Notes: generated by a model not told the origin, from the sequence alone. A stretch of DNA of 12,911 nucleotides from Deltaproteobacteria bacterium (GCA_019309685.1 JAFDFT010000027.1:1-12911), one strand, 5' to 3'; counted from the first letter of the stretch, positions 1-7,471 are shown. Program-made: numbers and translations.

Positions 1-45
1 GAAAAACTCAGCCTGGCTTTTTTTGATACTGATATTATCAAACAT
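1..45 (-). CDS. 5' end of an unidentified gene downstream of the CoA ligase (partial)
   Basis: Reading the minus strand, an ATG at 45-43 opens 15 codons (MFDNISIKKSQAEFF) that run off the window edge. It lies 9 nt beyond the TAG stop of the preceding ligase gene and in the same frame. A purine-rich AGGGA, which could serve as ribosome binding site, sits about 7 nt before the ATG. The tight spacing suggests co-transcription with the ligase. Fifteen residues are too few to assign a family. Confidence 0.55.
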   Translation of the reverse strand, partial: MFDNISIKKSQAEFF

Positions 46-54
46 GGCGATTCC

Positions 55-1470
55 CTATTTTTGTTTTAGTGGGTGAATTTCTGCAATGTCTTCATCCGCA
101 GGTTTTTCTTCGTATAGTTTAATAAACACCTTGCCTTTATGAGTCGATTTTTCGAAAGTATTTGGCGGTACAAATTCGATGGCAGGTGTCACCCTCAGGT
201 CCCCATGCATATCCGCCCGGATCTCTTTGTTCAGCGTTTCGATCTCATCCGGTGTCAGTTCCTTGCCCAACTCAATCTGCATTTTCAAAGGTGGTTTAAC
301 GCTGGGCGGCGGAGCGTCCAGCAGAATTCGAAAATCTCCGGAAACCCTGGGGGCAAATTTGGAAATGGAATTTTTAAAGGCCGCCGGGTACACATTCACC
401 CCTTTGACAATCAGCATGTCGTCCGCCCGGCCGATGATTCTAAACCGCAGACGCGGATCGCCGCATTCGCATGGGCTGGTTGTAACCTCCAAAATATCGT
501 TCAGGCGGTAGCGCATCAGGGGAGTTCCCTCCCAATCGATATACGTGTAGCACATCTCACCAATGGCCCCATCCTTCAGTTCCATGGACTCTTTGGTCAC
601 CGGGTCCAGCAACTCCAGAATGCAGTAATCTTCTGAAACCAGGTGCATCCCTTTGTCATGATCGACACCGCAGGTATACCCGTGAAAATTGTGTGTTCCG
701 CCAATGCCATCTCCCGGTGCGCGTACGCCAAACCCTTTGGCAATACGGTTTTTGACGCTCTTGATACCCAAACCGGGTTCCCCGCCTCCTCCGATAGCCA
801 GTAGCCCTAATTCGCTGGCAGGCTTACCAAGGATCTCCGGGCACTTTTCAATGATATATTCGGCAAAACTGGGTGTGCAGGCCAACAGGTGGGGTTTGCA
901 AAGATCAACGAATTGCAGTACCCGGGCAACGCCCGCCTCAGCACCCACGGGAATCACACACAATCCGTATTCCATCATGGCATCAATCACCGGTACACCG
1001 CCTGTAAACATACTCAAAGCCATGGCATGCAGCACCCTTAATCCCGGAGGTGCACCGGAAATCCACAGTTTCCTGGCATGGAGCTGGCGGTTTACGTTCA
1101 CATCGTGCTTGGTCAACGTATACAGCGTGGGCTGCCCTGTCGTTCCGGAAGTGGAGCTGATACGAACAAATTTTTCTTCGGGCGCACATGCCAGCATCCC
1201 GTATGGGTGATTGAACCTCTCAAGGGACTCCTCCTGGGCAGCCCTCTGTTCGTCCTTGGTCATGGTGGGAATCCTGTAAAAATCATCCCAGGTTTCGACG
1301 TCACCCGGCTGAATCCCCGCATTATCGTATTTCCTTTTATAAAACAGCCCGTTTTCATAATTGTACTTCAATTGCTTCTGTAGTTCCTTGAATTGATGAT
1401 CCCGCAGCTGATCCCGTGACATGGTCTCCCGCTCGGGATTCCAGAACTTACGATTTGGATCCAGATTCAT
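55..1470 (-). CDS. Phenylacetate-CoA ligase (PaaK)-like adenylate-forming enzyme
   Basis: A 471-residue member of the acyl/aryl-CoA ligase superfamily. It is predicted to activate an aromatic or other carboxylic acid through an acyl-adenylate to its CoA thioester in the cytoplasm. The ATP phosphate-binding motif SSTSGTTGQPT is at residues 105-115. The hinge motif GRADDMLIVKGVNVYP starts near residue 347. A CxCG pair at 334-337 is typical of PaaK-like proteins. The C-terminal domain ends with a Lys-rich stretch around 441-446 that could hold the catalytic lysine. The usual YGxTE-type motif is not obvious; the matching region (about 257-268) reads GGTHNFHGYTCG, so the substrate may differ from phenylacetate. 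The start at 1470 follows an AGGAG about 7 nt upstream. The gene is visibly richer in GC than the rest of the window and ends in TAG. Family assignment is firm, the substrate is not known. Confidence 0.88.
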   Translation of the reverse strand: MNLDPNRKFWNPERETMSRDQLRDHQFKELQKQLKYNYENGLFYKRKYDNAGIQPGDVETWDDFYRIPTMTKDEQRAAQEESLERFNHPYGMLACAPEEKFVRISSTSGTTGQPTLYTLTKHDVNVNRQLHARKLWISGAPPGLRVLHAMALSMFTGGVPVIDAMMEYGLCVIPVGAEAGVARVLQFVDLCKPHLLACTPSFAEYIIEKCPEILGKPASELGLLAIGGGGEPGLGIKSVKNRIAKGFGVRAPGDGIGGTHNFHGYTCGVDHDKGMHLVSEDYCILELLDPVTKESMELKDGAIGEMCYTYIDWEGTPLMRYRLNDILEVTTSPCECGDPRLRFRIIGRADDMLIVKGVNVYPAAFKNSISKFAPRVSGDFRILLDAPPPSVKPPLKMQIELGKELTPDEIETLNKEIRADMHGDLRVTPAIEFVPPNTFEKSTHKGKVFIKLYEEKPADEDIAEIHPLKQK

Positions 1471-1482
1471 ATGGTTTCTCCT

Positions 1483-1506
1483 TTGATTAATCAGCTAATT
1501 AGTCAA
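1483..1506. promoter_or_regulatory. Palindromic operator-like site upstream of the CoA ligase gene
   Basis: Two 12-nt half sites, TTGATTAATCAG and CTAATTAGTCAA, form an inverted repeat with 10 of 12 positions complementary. The site lies just upstream of the ribosome binding site of the ligase gene. Size and placement fit a TetR/MarR-type repressor site, as is common for acyl- and aryl-CoA genes, but no regulator gene is in the window and the sequence is AT-rich. Confidence 0.35.
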
Positions 1507-1541
1507 TCGGCGAATTATAAGTATTAAAGTTATAACTAATA

Positions 1542-1570
1542 GACCTATGCGACCGTCTGAACCCTGTCAA
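1542..1570 (-). promoter_or_regulatory. Candidate sigma-70-like promoter for the CoA ligase gene
   Basis: A perfect TTGACA occurs on the minus strand at 1570-1565. With a 17-nt spacer the -10 position is TAGGTC (1547-1542), a poor match. The palindrome at 1483-1506 would lie in the transcribed leader, where a repressor could block transcription. Weak because of the -10 element. Confidence 0.25.
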
Positions 1571-1874
1571 GTAAAAATTTTTTATCATTACTTTGCCAGC
1601 AGGGGTCGTATAGTTAAATGATAGTCAATCCTGTTGCGGATCCTGTTTAATCTCTAATTAACCGATCAGATATGTTGGAATTCAAAAGGTTTTGGATAGG
1701 TTAACCATAAAAAGAGAAGGTTCAGGTTTAAAATACCTTTTTTCGGCTATCTTGATAATACTAATTCAAAATAACGGTTATCCATCTGTAATCACTAGAA
1801 AATAAAAAATGTTAAAATTATGTGCACTAAATTTTTAAAATAGTTTTCGGATGTTGCTTTTATCTTATTTATAT

Positions 1875-1904
1875 TTGACACATATCCATGTTTTTTTGTA
1901 ATTT
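1875..1904 (+). promoter_or_regulatory. Candidate promoter for the beta-lactamase-family gene
   Basis: TTGACA at 1875-1880 is followed after 18 nt by TAATTT at 1899-1904, about 165 nt before the start codon. The -10 overlaps the TTGTAAT/ATTACAA inverted repeat (1896-1914, 5-nt T spacer), which could be an operator. The very AT-rich context makes chance matches likely. Confidence 0.3.
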
Positions 1905-2068
1905 TTTATTACAAATGCTTGTAATTATTTTAATAAAAACATAAATGATCTACATGGACTCTTTTAAAACATTTTACTCCCTTTTTGTTTCGAATATTTT
2001 ACCGATTAATTTACATTTCCGACAAGTTAATCCATTTTTTACAACCTAACTCTTTGAAAGGAACCTTT

Positions 2069-3472
2069 ATGAAAAAAATTCTATGGTTTTTCGGTATCGT
2101 TATAATTGGCCTTATCGGCTTTTGCATTTATTTCTTAAATGCCGCTATGCCCACAGGGACAGGTTATTCCGCTAAATATATCTGCTCACAAGTCTTTTTA
2201 GCTGAAAGAGATCCTGCTGTAGTATTTGAAAATGATGTAAAGCCAACCCACCCTTTATTTGGCGTTATCAAATTTAAAGTTAACCGGGACACTAAAACTG
2301 TTACCGCAAAAGGCTTTGGCTTTTGGAGCCCCATGACTGCGGTTTACCGTGACGGATGCGGCTGCACACTTGCAGTTGATACCCCTATTGAAGAATTACT
2401 TAACCAGTCAAAAGGATTCATCCCTCAACAACAACCTAATACACAGCGCTTGTGGCCTGCTGGTGAAGGTGTAAATTTAAATAACATTCCTTCTGAGATT
2501 GATAGCAATAAACTGAAATCTGTTATCGAATCGGCCTTTGAGGAACCAGGATCTGATACTCAAAGAAATACTCAGGCTGTTGTTGTTGTGTATAAAGACA
2601 GGATTATCGCGGAGAAATACGCAGATCAGTTCTCTCCATCAACACCCATACTGGGATGGTCTATGTCAAAGAGTGTTACCAACGCGCTGGTTGGCATACT
2701 GGTTAAAGATAAGAAACTGGATATCATGAAACCGGCTCCCGTTTCAGCCTGGACAGACGCAAACGATCCGCGAAGCAAAATTTTACTTGACCAAATGCTT
2801 AGAATGTCCAGCGGGTTGGAATTCCAAGAAGTGTATGCCCCGTTCAAAGATGCCACAAAGATGCTGTATAACAGCAAGAGCATGGCGGACTACGCCGCAG
2901 CGAAACCCTTACGAACCGAGCCGGATAATGAATGGTATTACTCCAGCGGAACGACAAACATTATCGCCAGAATTATTCGAGACACTCTAGGAGGAACCCT
3001 GTCTGACGTTACTAATTTTGCGAGAACGCGTTTATTCGACCGGGTTGGAATGTACTCTGCCATAATTGAACCAGATGCTTCCGGTTCTCTGGTTGGGTCC
3101 AGTTATATGTTTGCCACACCCAGAGATTGGGCGCGGTTTGGTGTTTTCATTAAAAACGATGGGATATGGAATGGCCAAAGAATCCTTCCTGCAGGATGGG
3201 TAAAATATTCCACTACTCCAACGCCTATGGCTCCTAAAGGCGAATATGGCGCTCAATTCTGGCTAAACGCGGGAAATAAGGATAACGTGTCAGATAAATA
3301 TTTCCCCAGTTTGCCTTCTGATATGATTTTCCTGCATGGATTTAATTCTCAAATCACAGCGATCTTTCCGTCTAAAAACACCGTTATTGTAAGAATGGGA
3401 GTTACCCATAGTAAAGCGGATTGGGACGAGGAAGGATTCATTAGACAAGTCCTTGAATGTATAAAAAGCTGA
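2069..3472 (+). CDS. Membrane-anchored beta-lactamase-family serine hydrolase (class C-like)
   Basis: A 467-residue protein of the serine beta-lactamase/penicillin-binding-protein-like family, probably a periplasmic hydrolase or esterase of unknown substrate and not necessarily a resistance enzyme. Residues 1-25 form a Lys-initiated hydrophobic signal or anchor (MKKILWFFGIVIIGLIGF). A GCGC motif near residue 97 is in the N-terminal extension ahead of the catalytic domain. The nucleophile motif SMSK is at 198-201 in the context GWSMSKSVTNALVG, the Tyr motif YSS is at about 291-293, and HGFNSQ near 423 occupies the third-motif position. The frame is open from 1985, but ATG 2069 is preferred because GAAAGGAA (2056-2063) lies just upstream and the resulting N-terminus is a normal signal peptide. 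It stands alone between an AT-rich spacer and a terminator. Confidence 0.85.
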   Translation: MKKILWFFGIVIIGLIGFCIYFLNAAMPTGTGYSAKYICSQVFLAERDPAVVFENDVKPTHPLFGVIKFKVNRDTKTVTAKGFGFWSPMTAVYRDGCGCTLAVDTPIEELLNQSKGFIPQQQPNTQRLWPAGEGVNLNNIPSEIDSNKLKSVIESAFEEPGSDTQRNTQAVVVVYKDRIIAEKYADQFSPSTPILGWSMSKSVTNALVGILVKDKKLDIMKPAPVSAWTDANDPRSKILLDQMLRMSSGLEFQEVYAPFKDATKMLYNSKSMADYAAAKPLRTEPDNEWYYSSGTTNIIARIIRDTLGGTLSDVTNFARTRLFDRVGMYSAIIEPDASGSLVGSSYMFATPRDWARFGVFIKNDGIWNGQRILPAGWVKYSTTPTPMAPKGEYGAQFWLNAGNKDNVSDKYFPSLPSDMIFLHGFNSQITAIFPSKNTVIVRMGVTHSKADWDEEGFIRQVLECIKS

Positions 3473-3542
3473 ACACCATAATAATTTAAGCTGAAATTCG
3501 CCTATTTCTTTTAAAGTTTTCATGGCAATCATTCTTTAAAAG

Positions 3543-3580
3543 GCACTCTTGATAAATTTTCATTCAAGGGTGCTTTTTTT
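3543..3580 (+). terminator. Rho-independent terminator after the beta-lactamase-family gene
   Basis: Arms GCACTCTTGA (3543-3552) and TCAAGGGTGC (3564-3573) pair over 10 bp with one G-U wobble and an 11-nt loop. Seven T residues (3574-3580) follow. A run of A before the stem could let it work in both directions. Confidence 0.85.
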
Positions 3581-3638
3581 ATACGCTATCCCCTGCTATT
3601 GATTATATCAATACCAATATTCCTTTCCATAGAAATTA

Positions 3639-3650
3639 ACGATTTTACAT
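3639..3650 (+). promoter_or_regulatory. Copy 1 of a shared ACGATTTTA upstream motif
   Basis: ACGATTTTACAT lies 72 nt before the DoxX/MauE-like start codon. Related copies occur before selD (4872-4884, ACGATTTTATAAT) and before the decarboxylase gene (6165-6177, ACGATTTTATCAT). It may be a binding site for a common regulator or a chance AT-rich match. Confidence 0.25.
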
Positions 3651-3722
3651 ATTAATTTTATCTATATATGCTTATCCTTAATATTTTTTTTAAACTCATA
3701 TGAATAAGCCATTTTATAAAGT

Positions 3723-4289
3723 ATGGATAATGCATCTGTAAACATAACTGATTTTGACGATGCGTCTCGCCAAAACTTCAGGAACAATTATTTTTTTTCA
3801 ATATCTGTATCGATGTGGACATACTATGTTGTTCGAATAGCACTTTCCGTTATTTTTATATGGTCTGGGATATCTAAACTTTTTGATCCCACATCTTTTG
3901 CTGTTATCCTTGAAGCGTATGGCCTGTTTCCTGATATTCTAATAATTCCTGCAGCCATCCTATTGTCTTTGGCTGAAGTTATTGCGGGCATGGGATTGCT
4001 CTTCGATATTCGTGGCACCCTTGCAGCAATTACTATTATGCTTGTACTGTTCATGGCAATCCTTGTTTACGGTATTTGGCTGGGCCTGGATATTGATTGC
4101 GGTTGTTTCGGTCCGGAAGATCCGGAAACAAAGGTCTTTCACAGCTTACCTTCTGCACTTTTCAAAGACATGATACTGTTCGTAGGATTAATTTACCTGT
4201 ATGTATACCGTTACATTAAATCCTTAAAGCCCATAAATGTAACGAGTGTATTAAATAAAATTGATAAAACAAGGAGAGGGTGTAAATGA
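3723..4289 (+). CDS. DoxX/MauE-family redox-associated membrane protein
   Basis: A 188-residue inner-membrane protein with four predicted helices at about 36-54, 72-94, 100-122 and 149-165. The first helix has the DoxX/MauE-like pattern RIALSVIFIWSGISKLFDP. A DCGCFG motif (Cys126 and Cys128) follows helix three. Members of this group (MauE of methylamine utilisation, DoxX of thiosulfate:quinone oxidoreductase) are linked to thiol redox chemistry or protein disulfide formation. The stop overlaps the rhodanese start by 4 nt (ATGA), so the two are probably co-translated and work together. No Shine-Dalgarno is visible before ATG 3723. ATG 3813 (Met31) would give the usual short N-terminus, so the first 30 residues are uncertain. 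The exact role is inferred only. Confidence 0.8.
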   Translation: MDNASVNITDFDDASRQNFRNNYFFSISVSMWTYYVVRIALSVIFIWSGISKLFDPTSFAVILEAYGLFPDILIIPAAILLSLAEVIAGMGLLFDIRGTLAAITIMLVLFMAILVYGIWLGLDIDCGCFGPEDPETKVFHSLPSALFKDMILFVGLIYLYVYRYIKSLKPINVTSVLNKIDKTRRGCK

Positions 4290-4813
4290 ATAAAAAACCT
4301 TATTTGTTTGTTTTAGTTGTATTTATTTTAATGGGATTCAGTACTCAGGCATGTAAGTTTAAAAATAATTTTGAAAAAGAGATTGATAAAGAAAAAGGTG
4401 CTGTAAAGCTTGTCCAAGAAGTCCAACGCGGCGGGTACGATGTTATCTTAACCGAAGATCTCAAGAAGTGGATCGATGATGGGAAGCAAATGCTCATTGT
4501 TGATACCATGCCATTTGAATCCAGTTACAAAAAAGCCCATGTTCCAGGTGCAGTTCAATTTTTATTCCCTATCCCGGAAATGAATGAATGGGATGATAAA
4601 GAAACAAACGCTAAATCCATTGAGGATTTCATGGCACTGCTTGGTTCTGATAAGAGTAAACCCATCATTATATATTGCGGTTTTGTTAAGTGCACGCGAA
4701 GTCACAACGGCGCTATGTGGGCTAAGAAACTGGGGTATACGAATGTATACCGTTATTCCGGAGGCATATTTGCCTGGAAGGGTGCAAAATATCCTGTACA
4801 AAGTGTCAATTAA
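4286..4813 (+). CDS. Exported rhodanese-like sulfurtransferase (possible lipoprotein)
   Basis: A 175-residue protein with an N-terminal signal (about 1-22, MNKKPYLFVLVVFILMGF then STQAC). Cys23 could be lipidated, but the -3 residue is Thr, not the usual Leu or Val, so simple signal cleavage is also possible. A single rhodanese domain covers about 50-172. It has LIVDTMPFESSYKKAHVPGA (start of domain), IIIYCGFVKCTRSH with Cys131, and YRYSGGIFAWK near the end. The active loop is longer than in classical rhodanese (CxxxxR) and holds a second Cys (Cys136). Rhodaneses move sulfane sulfur, and some carry selenium. A GGAGAGG precedes the ATG. The gene overlaps the membrane-protein gene upstream and is followed after 92 nt by selD. 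Confidence 0.85.
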   Translation: MNKKPYLFVLVVFILMGFSTQACKFKNNFEKEIDKEKGAVKLVQEVQRGGYDVILTEDLKKWIDDGKQMLIVDTMPFESSYKKAHVPGAVQFLFPIPEMNEWDDKETNAKSIEDFMALLGSDKSKPIIIYCGFVKCTRSHNGAMWAKKLGYTNVYRYSGGIFAWKGAKYPVQSVN

Positions 4814-4845
4814 ACTGTTTAAACAAGAATCATTTTTCGCTATTC

Positions 4846-4878
4846 AAATCGTACTAATAAAGATATCAAATACGATTT
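4846..4878. repeat. 8-bp inverted repeat between the rhodanese gene and selD
   Basis: AAATCGTA (4846-4853) and TACGATTT (4871-4878) are perfectly complementary across a 17-nt spacer. The right arm contains the ACGATTTTA motif seen elsewhere. A TATAAT hexamer follows directly (4879-4884), but it lies only 6 nt before the ribosome binding site and has no good -35. No T run follows the hairpin, so it is more likely an operator than a terminator. Confidence 0.35.
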
Positions 4879-4890
4879 TATAATATAAAC

Positions 4891-4896
4891 AGGAGC
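4891..4896 (+). promoter_or_regulatory. Ribosome binding site fixing the selD start
   Basis: AGGAGC sits 9 nt before ATG 4906. The internal ATG at 4942 lacks any comparable site. This supports the upstream start, which places the UGA at codon 21. Confidence 0.7.
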
Positions 4897-4905
4897 AATT
4901 TTATT

Positions 4906-5967
4906 ATGGATAAATTGAGCATTTTAAAAAAACACACGTTAATGAGTTTGTCCAAAACATGCGGTTGAGCTGCAAAAGTCAACCCTGTAGGGTTGGGAGA
5001 ACTCCTGGCAACCTTGCCAAAAAATCAGGATCCAAATCTTTTGGTAGGATTTGAAACCAGCGATGATGCCGGTATCTATAAATTGTCCGACGATATTGCT
5101 ATTGTGACCACGGTCGATTTTATTACTCCCCCGGTAAATGATCCGTATATTTTTGGGCAGATTGCTGCTGCCAATTCCATCAGCGACGTATATGCCATGG
5201 GCGGAAAACCGGTCACCTGCTTAAACCTTGTACTCTTCCCTACAAATAAACTTGAACCGGATGTACTTCATCAAATTATCGCCGGCGGGTTAAGCAAAAT
5301 TACAGAATCAGGCGCTGTCCTGGCAGGCGGTCATACTGTGGAAGACGATGAACCCAAATACGGGCTTGCGGTCACAGGCACAGTGCATCCTTATAAATAC
5401 TGGTCAAATAGCGGCGCCATTCCTGGCGATTTTTTAATATTAACCAAGCCTATTGGCAGCGGAGTACTTTTAAACGCGAATATAAAAAACTGGGTTTCAC
5501 AAAAAGCTATGGATGAATGTATTAAAACCCTTACCATTCTTAATAAAACCGCTGCTGAAGTAATGAGCGAATTCGACATTCACGCAGCAACGGATATTAC
5601 CGGATTTGGAATAGCAGGTCACGGATTTGAGATGGCAACGGCATCAGATGTCTGTCTCGATATAACTATAAAAGATCTTCCGCTTATGTCAGAAGCTCTA
5701 GACATGTATAAAAAAGGGATGAATACAGGTGTAAACGCCTATAACCGTCAACTGGTGTCAGATCATGTACGATTTGATATTGATTTACCAAAATGGCATC
5801 AGGAAATTGTGTTTGACCCCCAAACCAACGGTGGATTGCTGGTGGCAGTACCTGAATCTCAGGCAGATACATTACTCCAAACTCTGATTTCATCCGGTGT
5901 TACTGACTCAAAAATTATCGGAAACGTAACTGAATGCGAAAAAACCAATCACTTGATCTTCAAATAA
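4906..5967 (+). CDS. selD: Selenophosphate synthase (selenide, water dikinase) with selenocysteine at residue 21
   Basis: Makes selenophosphate, the selenium donor for Sec-tRNA, from selenide and ATP in the cytoplasm. The reading frame from ATG 4906 is 353 residues, close to the usual SelD length. It is interrupted only by UGA 4966-4968 in the context KTCGUAAKVNP, exactly where SelD carries its catalytic Cys or Sec. The partner lysine is three residues later (Lys24), as Cys17 and Lys20 are spaced in E. coli. Other SelD signatures are the DDAGIY region (about 53), GQIAAANSISDVYAMGGKP, GGHTVEDDEP (about 141), ATDITGFGIAGHG and FDPQTNGG. Reading UGA as stop leaves a false start near 4993 and loses the catalytic residues. 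The stop is TAA. Use of Sec here implies that selA, selB and selC exist elsewhere in the genome. Confidence 0.95.
4966..4997 (+). promoter_or_regulatory. UGA selenocysteine codon with bacterial SECIS-like hairpin
   Basis: Directly after the UGA, CAACCC (4980-4985) pairs perfectly with GGGTTG (4990-4995) around the 4-nt loop TGTA (4986-4989). The loop begins 17 nt after the UGA. A G at the second loop position agrees with the known bacterial SECIS pattern of a stem-loop close downstream with a G among the first two loop bases, which SelB recognises. Confidence 0.8.
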
Positions 5968-6135
5968 GGGTTCAACCCAATCTTAAGCTAAAACTTTACG
6001 CCTAAAGCATGTACATTTTCAAGTCACTGTTATTTTAAATTAATTTCTTCAGATTCCCCTATCCTTTCTCATATATTTAATAACATAATTATCATTTCTA
6101 TCTAATATAAAAATTCTGCAAGGTAATTTAAATAC

Positions 6136-6177
6136 TTGACGTGCCTAATTAATTCTGTAAAATCACGATTTTATCAT
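6136..6177 (+). promoter_or_regulatory. Promoter with overlapping palindrome before the decarboxylase gene
   Basis: TTGACG (6136-6141) and TAAAAT (6158-6163) with a 16-nt spacer make a reasonable sigma-70-like promoter. The -10 is the left arm of the palindrome TAAAATC-AC-GATTTTA (6158-6173), whose right half is the third copy of the ACGATTTTA motif. A repressor bound there would cover the -10. Confidence 0.45.
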
Positions 6178-6205
6178 TTTAACATTATTTTTTAGAGGAA
6201 TATGC

Positions 6206-7471
6206 ATGCCTAATAGGGATCTTGCTTTTACAAGAGAACAGCTTGAAGCTATACTTGAAAAATACCCTACGCCGTTTCACATATATGACGAAAAGGCGAT
6301 TATTGATAATGCGAGGCGTTTTAAAAATGCTTTTTCCTGGAACCAGGGCTTTAAAGAATATTTTGCTGTTAAAGCTACACCCAATCCGTTTTTATTAAAA
6401 ATACTTCATAAGGAAGGTTTTGGGACAGATTGCAGCTCATTGACCGAACTCATGCTTTCAGAGAAATGCGGCATTGTTGGTGAGGACATCATGTTCTCGT
6501 CAAACGACACACCGCCAAATGAATTTCAAAAAGCATTCGAATTGGGCGCTATTATTAACCTGGATGATATCAATCATATTGAGTTTCTTGATAAACATTG
6601 CGGGATTCCTGAAGTTATATCTTTTCGATACAATCCTGGGAAACTTCGAAAAGGTAACTTTATCATCGGCCATCCTGAAGAATCTAAATATGGTTTTACG
6701 AAAGACCAGCTCTTTGATGGATATAAACTTATCAGAGAAAAAGGTACTAAACGCTTTGGACTCCACACTTTTATTGCTTCAAACGAGCTTGATTCACAGT
6801 ATTTTGTAGATACTGCAACCATGCTTTTTTACCTTGCTGTTGAACTATATCAAAAAATTGATATTCGCCTGGAATTTATCAATTTAAGCGGAGGTATCGG
6901 CATTCCCTATCACCCCGAAGATCAACCCGTTAATCTTGAAAATATCGGGAAAGGAATTCAAGAGGCGTATGATGAAAAGCTATCGCCAAATGATCTCCAC
7001 CCCATGAAAATATTTATGGAATGCGGCCGTATGATTACAGGTCCGTATGGATATCTGTTCTCAAAAGTTTTACACATTAAGCAGATTTACAAAACTCATA
7101 TCGGACTTGACGCATGCATGGCCAATCTCATGCGTCCCGCACTGTATAACGCGTATCATCATATTACGGTATTAAACAAAGAAAATGAGCCGTGTACTGA
7201 AACCTATGACGTGACCGGCTCACTTTGTGAAAATAATGACAAGTTCGCTATTAACCGAAAACTTCCTAAAATAGAAATTGGCGATATTGTTGTGATACAT
7301 GATACAGGTGCCCACGGTCATGCCATGGGCTTCAATTATAACGGTAAATTACGATCATCTGAATTACTTTTAAGAGAAAATGGGGATGTGGTTGAAATAA
7401 GAAGACCTGAAACACCTGATGATTATTTTGTAACACTTGATTTTGATAAATTGAACACGTTTAATGTATAG
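6206..7471 (+). CDS. Diaminopimelate decarboxylase-family PLP enzyme (LysA-like)
   Basis: A 421-residue fold-III PLP decarboxylase. Classical LysA removes the D-carboxylate of meso-diaminopimelate to give lysine. Visible elements are the PLP lysine Lys56 in YFAVKATPNP, the phosphate-binding SGGIGIPYHPED (228-239), ECGRMITGPYG (272-282) and the active-site Cys341 in GSLCENNDKF. The usual HIGS motif is replaced by GLHTFIASNELD (from 185). That marks a divergent subfamily and leaves the substrate open: diaminopimelate, or another D-amino acid or carboxylated polyamine. The start is ATG 6206 with AGAGGAA at 6194-6200. It is followed after 71 nt by the HAD and then the amidotransferase gene, and it ends in TAG. 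The family is secure, the lysine role is likely but not proven. Confidence 0.85.
   Translation: MPNRDLAFTREQLEAILEKYPTPFHIYDEKAIIDNARRFKNAFSWNQGFKEYFAVKATPNPFLLKILHKEGFGTDCSSLTELMLSEKCGIVGEDIMFSSNDTPPNEFQKAFELGAIINLDDINHIEFLDKHCGIPEVISFRYNPGKLRKGNFIIGHPEESKYGFTKDQLFDGYKLIREKGTKRFGLHTFIASNELDSQYFVDTATMLFYLAVELYQKIDIRLEFINLSGGIGIPYHPEDQPVNLENIGKGIQEAYDEKLSPNDLHPMKIFMECGRMITGPYGYLFSKVLHIKQIYKTHIGLDACMANLMRPALYNAYHHITVLNKENEPCTETYDVTGSLCENNDKFAINRKLPKIEIGDIVVIHDTGAHGHAMGFNYNGKLRSSELLLRENGDVVEIRRPETPDDYFVTLDFDKLNTFNV

Larger units (their letters stand above)
1471..2068. other. AT-rich divergent intergenic region
   Basis: About 600 nt between the divergently transcribed ligase and hydrolase genes. 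I see no convincing coding frame or RNA gene. It holds the ligase-side palindrome and promoter candidate, and on the hydrolase side a TTGACA/TAATTT candidate promoter and copies of TTGTAAT (1896-1902 and 1919-1925) with an inverted copy ATTACAA at 1908-1914. Confidence 0.6.

Noticed and set aside
139..1383. Long plus-strand ORFs opposite the CoA ligase (139-636, 689-1210, 1078-1383)
   Set aside because: They are antisense to a complete, motif-rich gene and translate to Pro/Arg/Ser-rich sequence without domains.
1550..1608. CGACC and GGGGTCG with CCCTG/CAG near 1550-1608 as a long stem or tRNA-like element
   Set aside because: The arms match only with a 7-nt insertion and a long AT-rich loop; no tRNA or riboswitch core is present.
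3470..3472. UGA ending the beta-lactamase-family gene as Sec
   Set aside because: The frame closes again two codons later at TAA and the protein is already of full family length.
4287..4289. UGA at the end of the DoxX/MauE gene as another Sec codon
   Set aside because: It overlaps the rhodanese ATG in the usual ATGA coupling and the following frame has no homologous continuation.
4846..4878. Hairpin before selD as a terminator
   Set aside because: The loop is 17 nt, the stem AT-rich and no T run follows.
4993..5967. selD as a shorter gene starting at TTG 4993
   Set aside because: It lacks the catalytic Sec/Lys region, has no ribosome binding site and begins inside the SECIS-like hairpin.
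5967..5978. GGGTTCAACCC after selD as terminator
   Set aside because: The stem can only be about 4 bp around a 3-nt loop, and there is no T tract.
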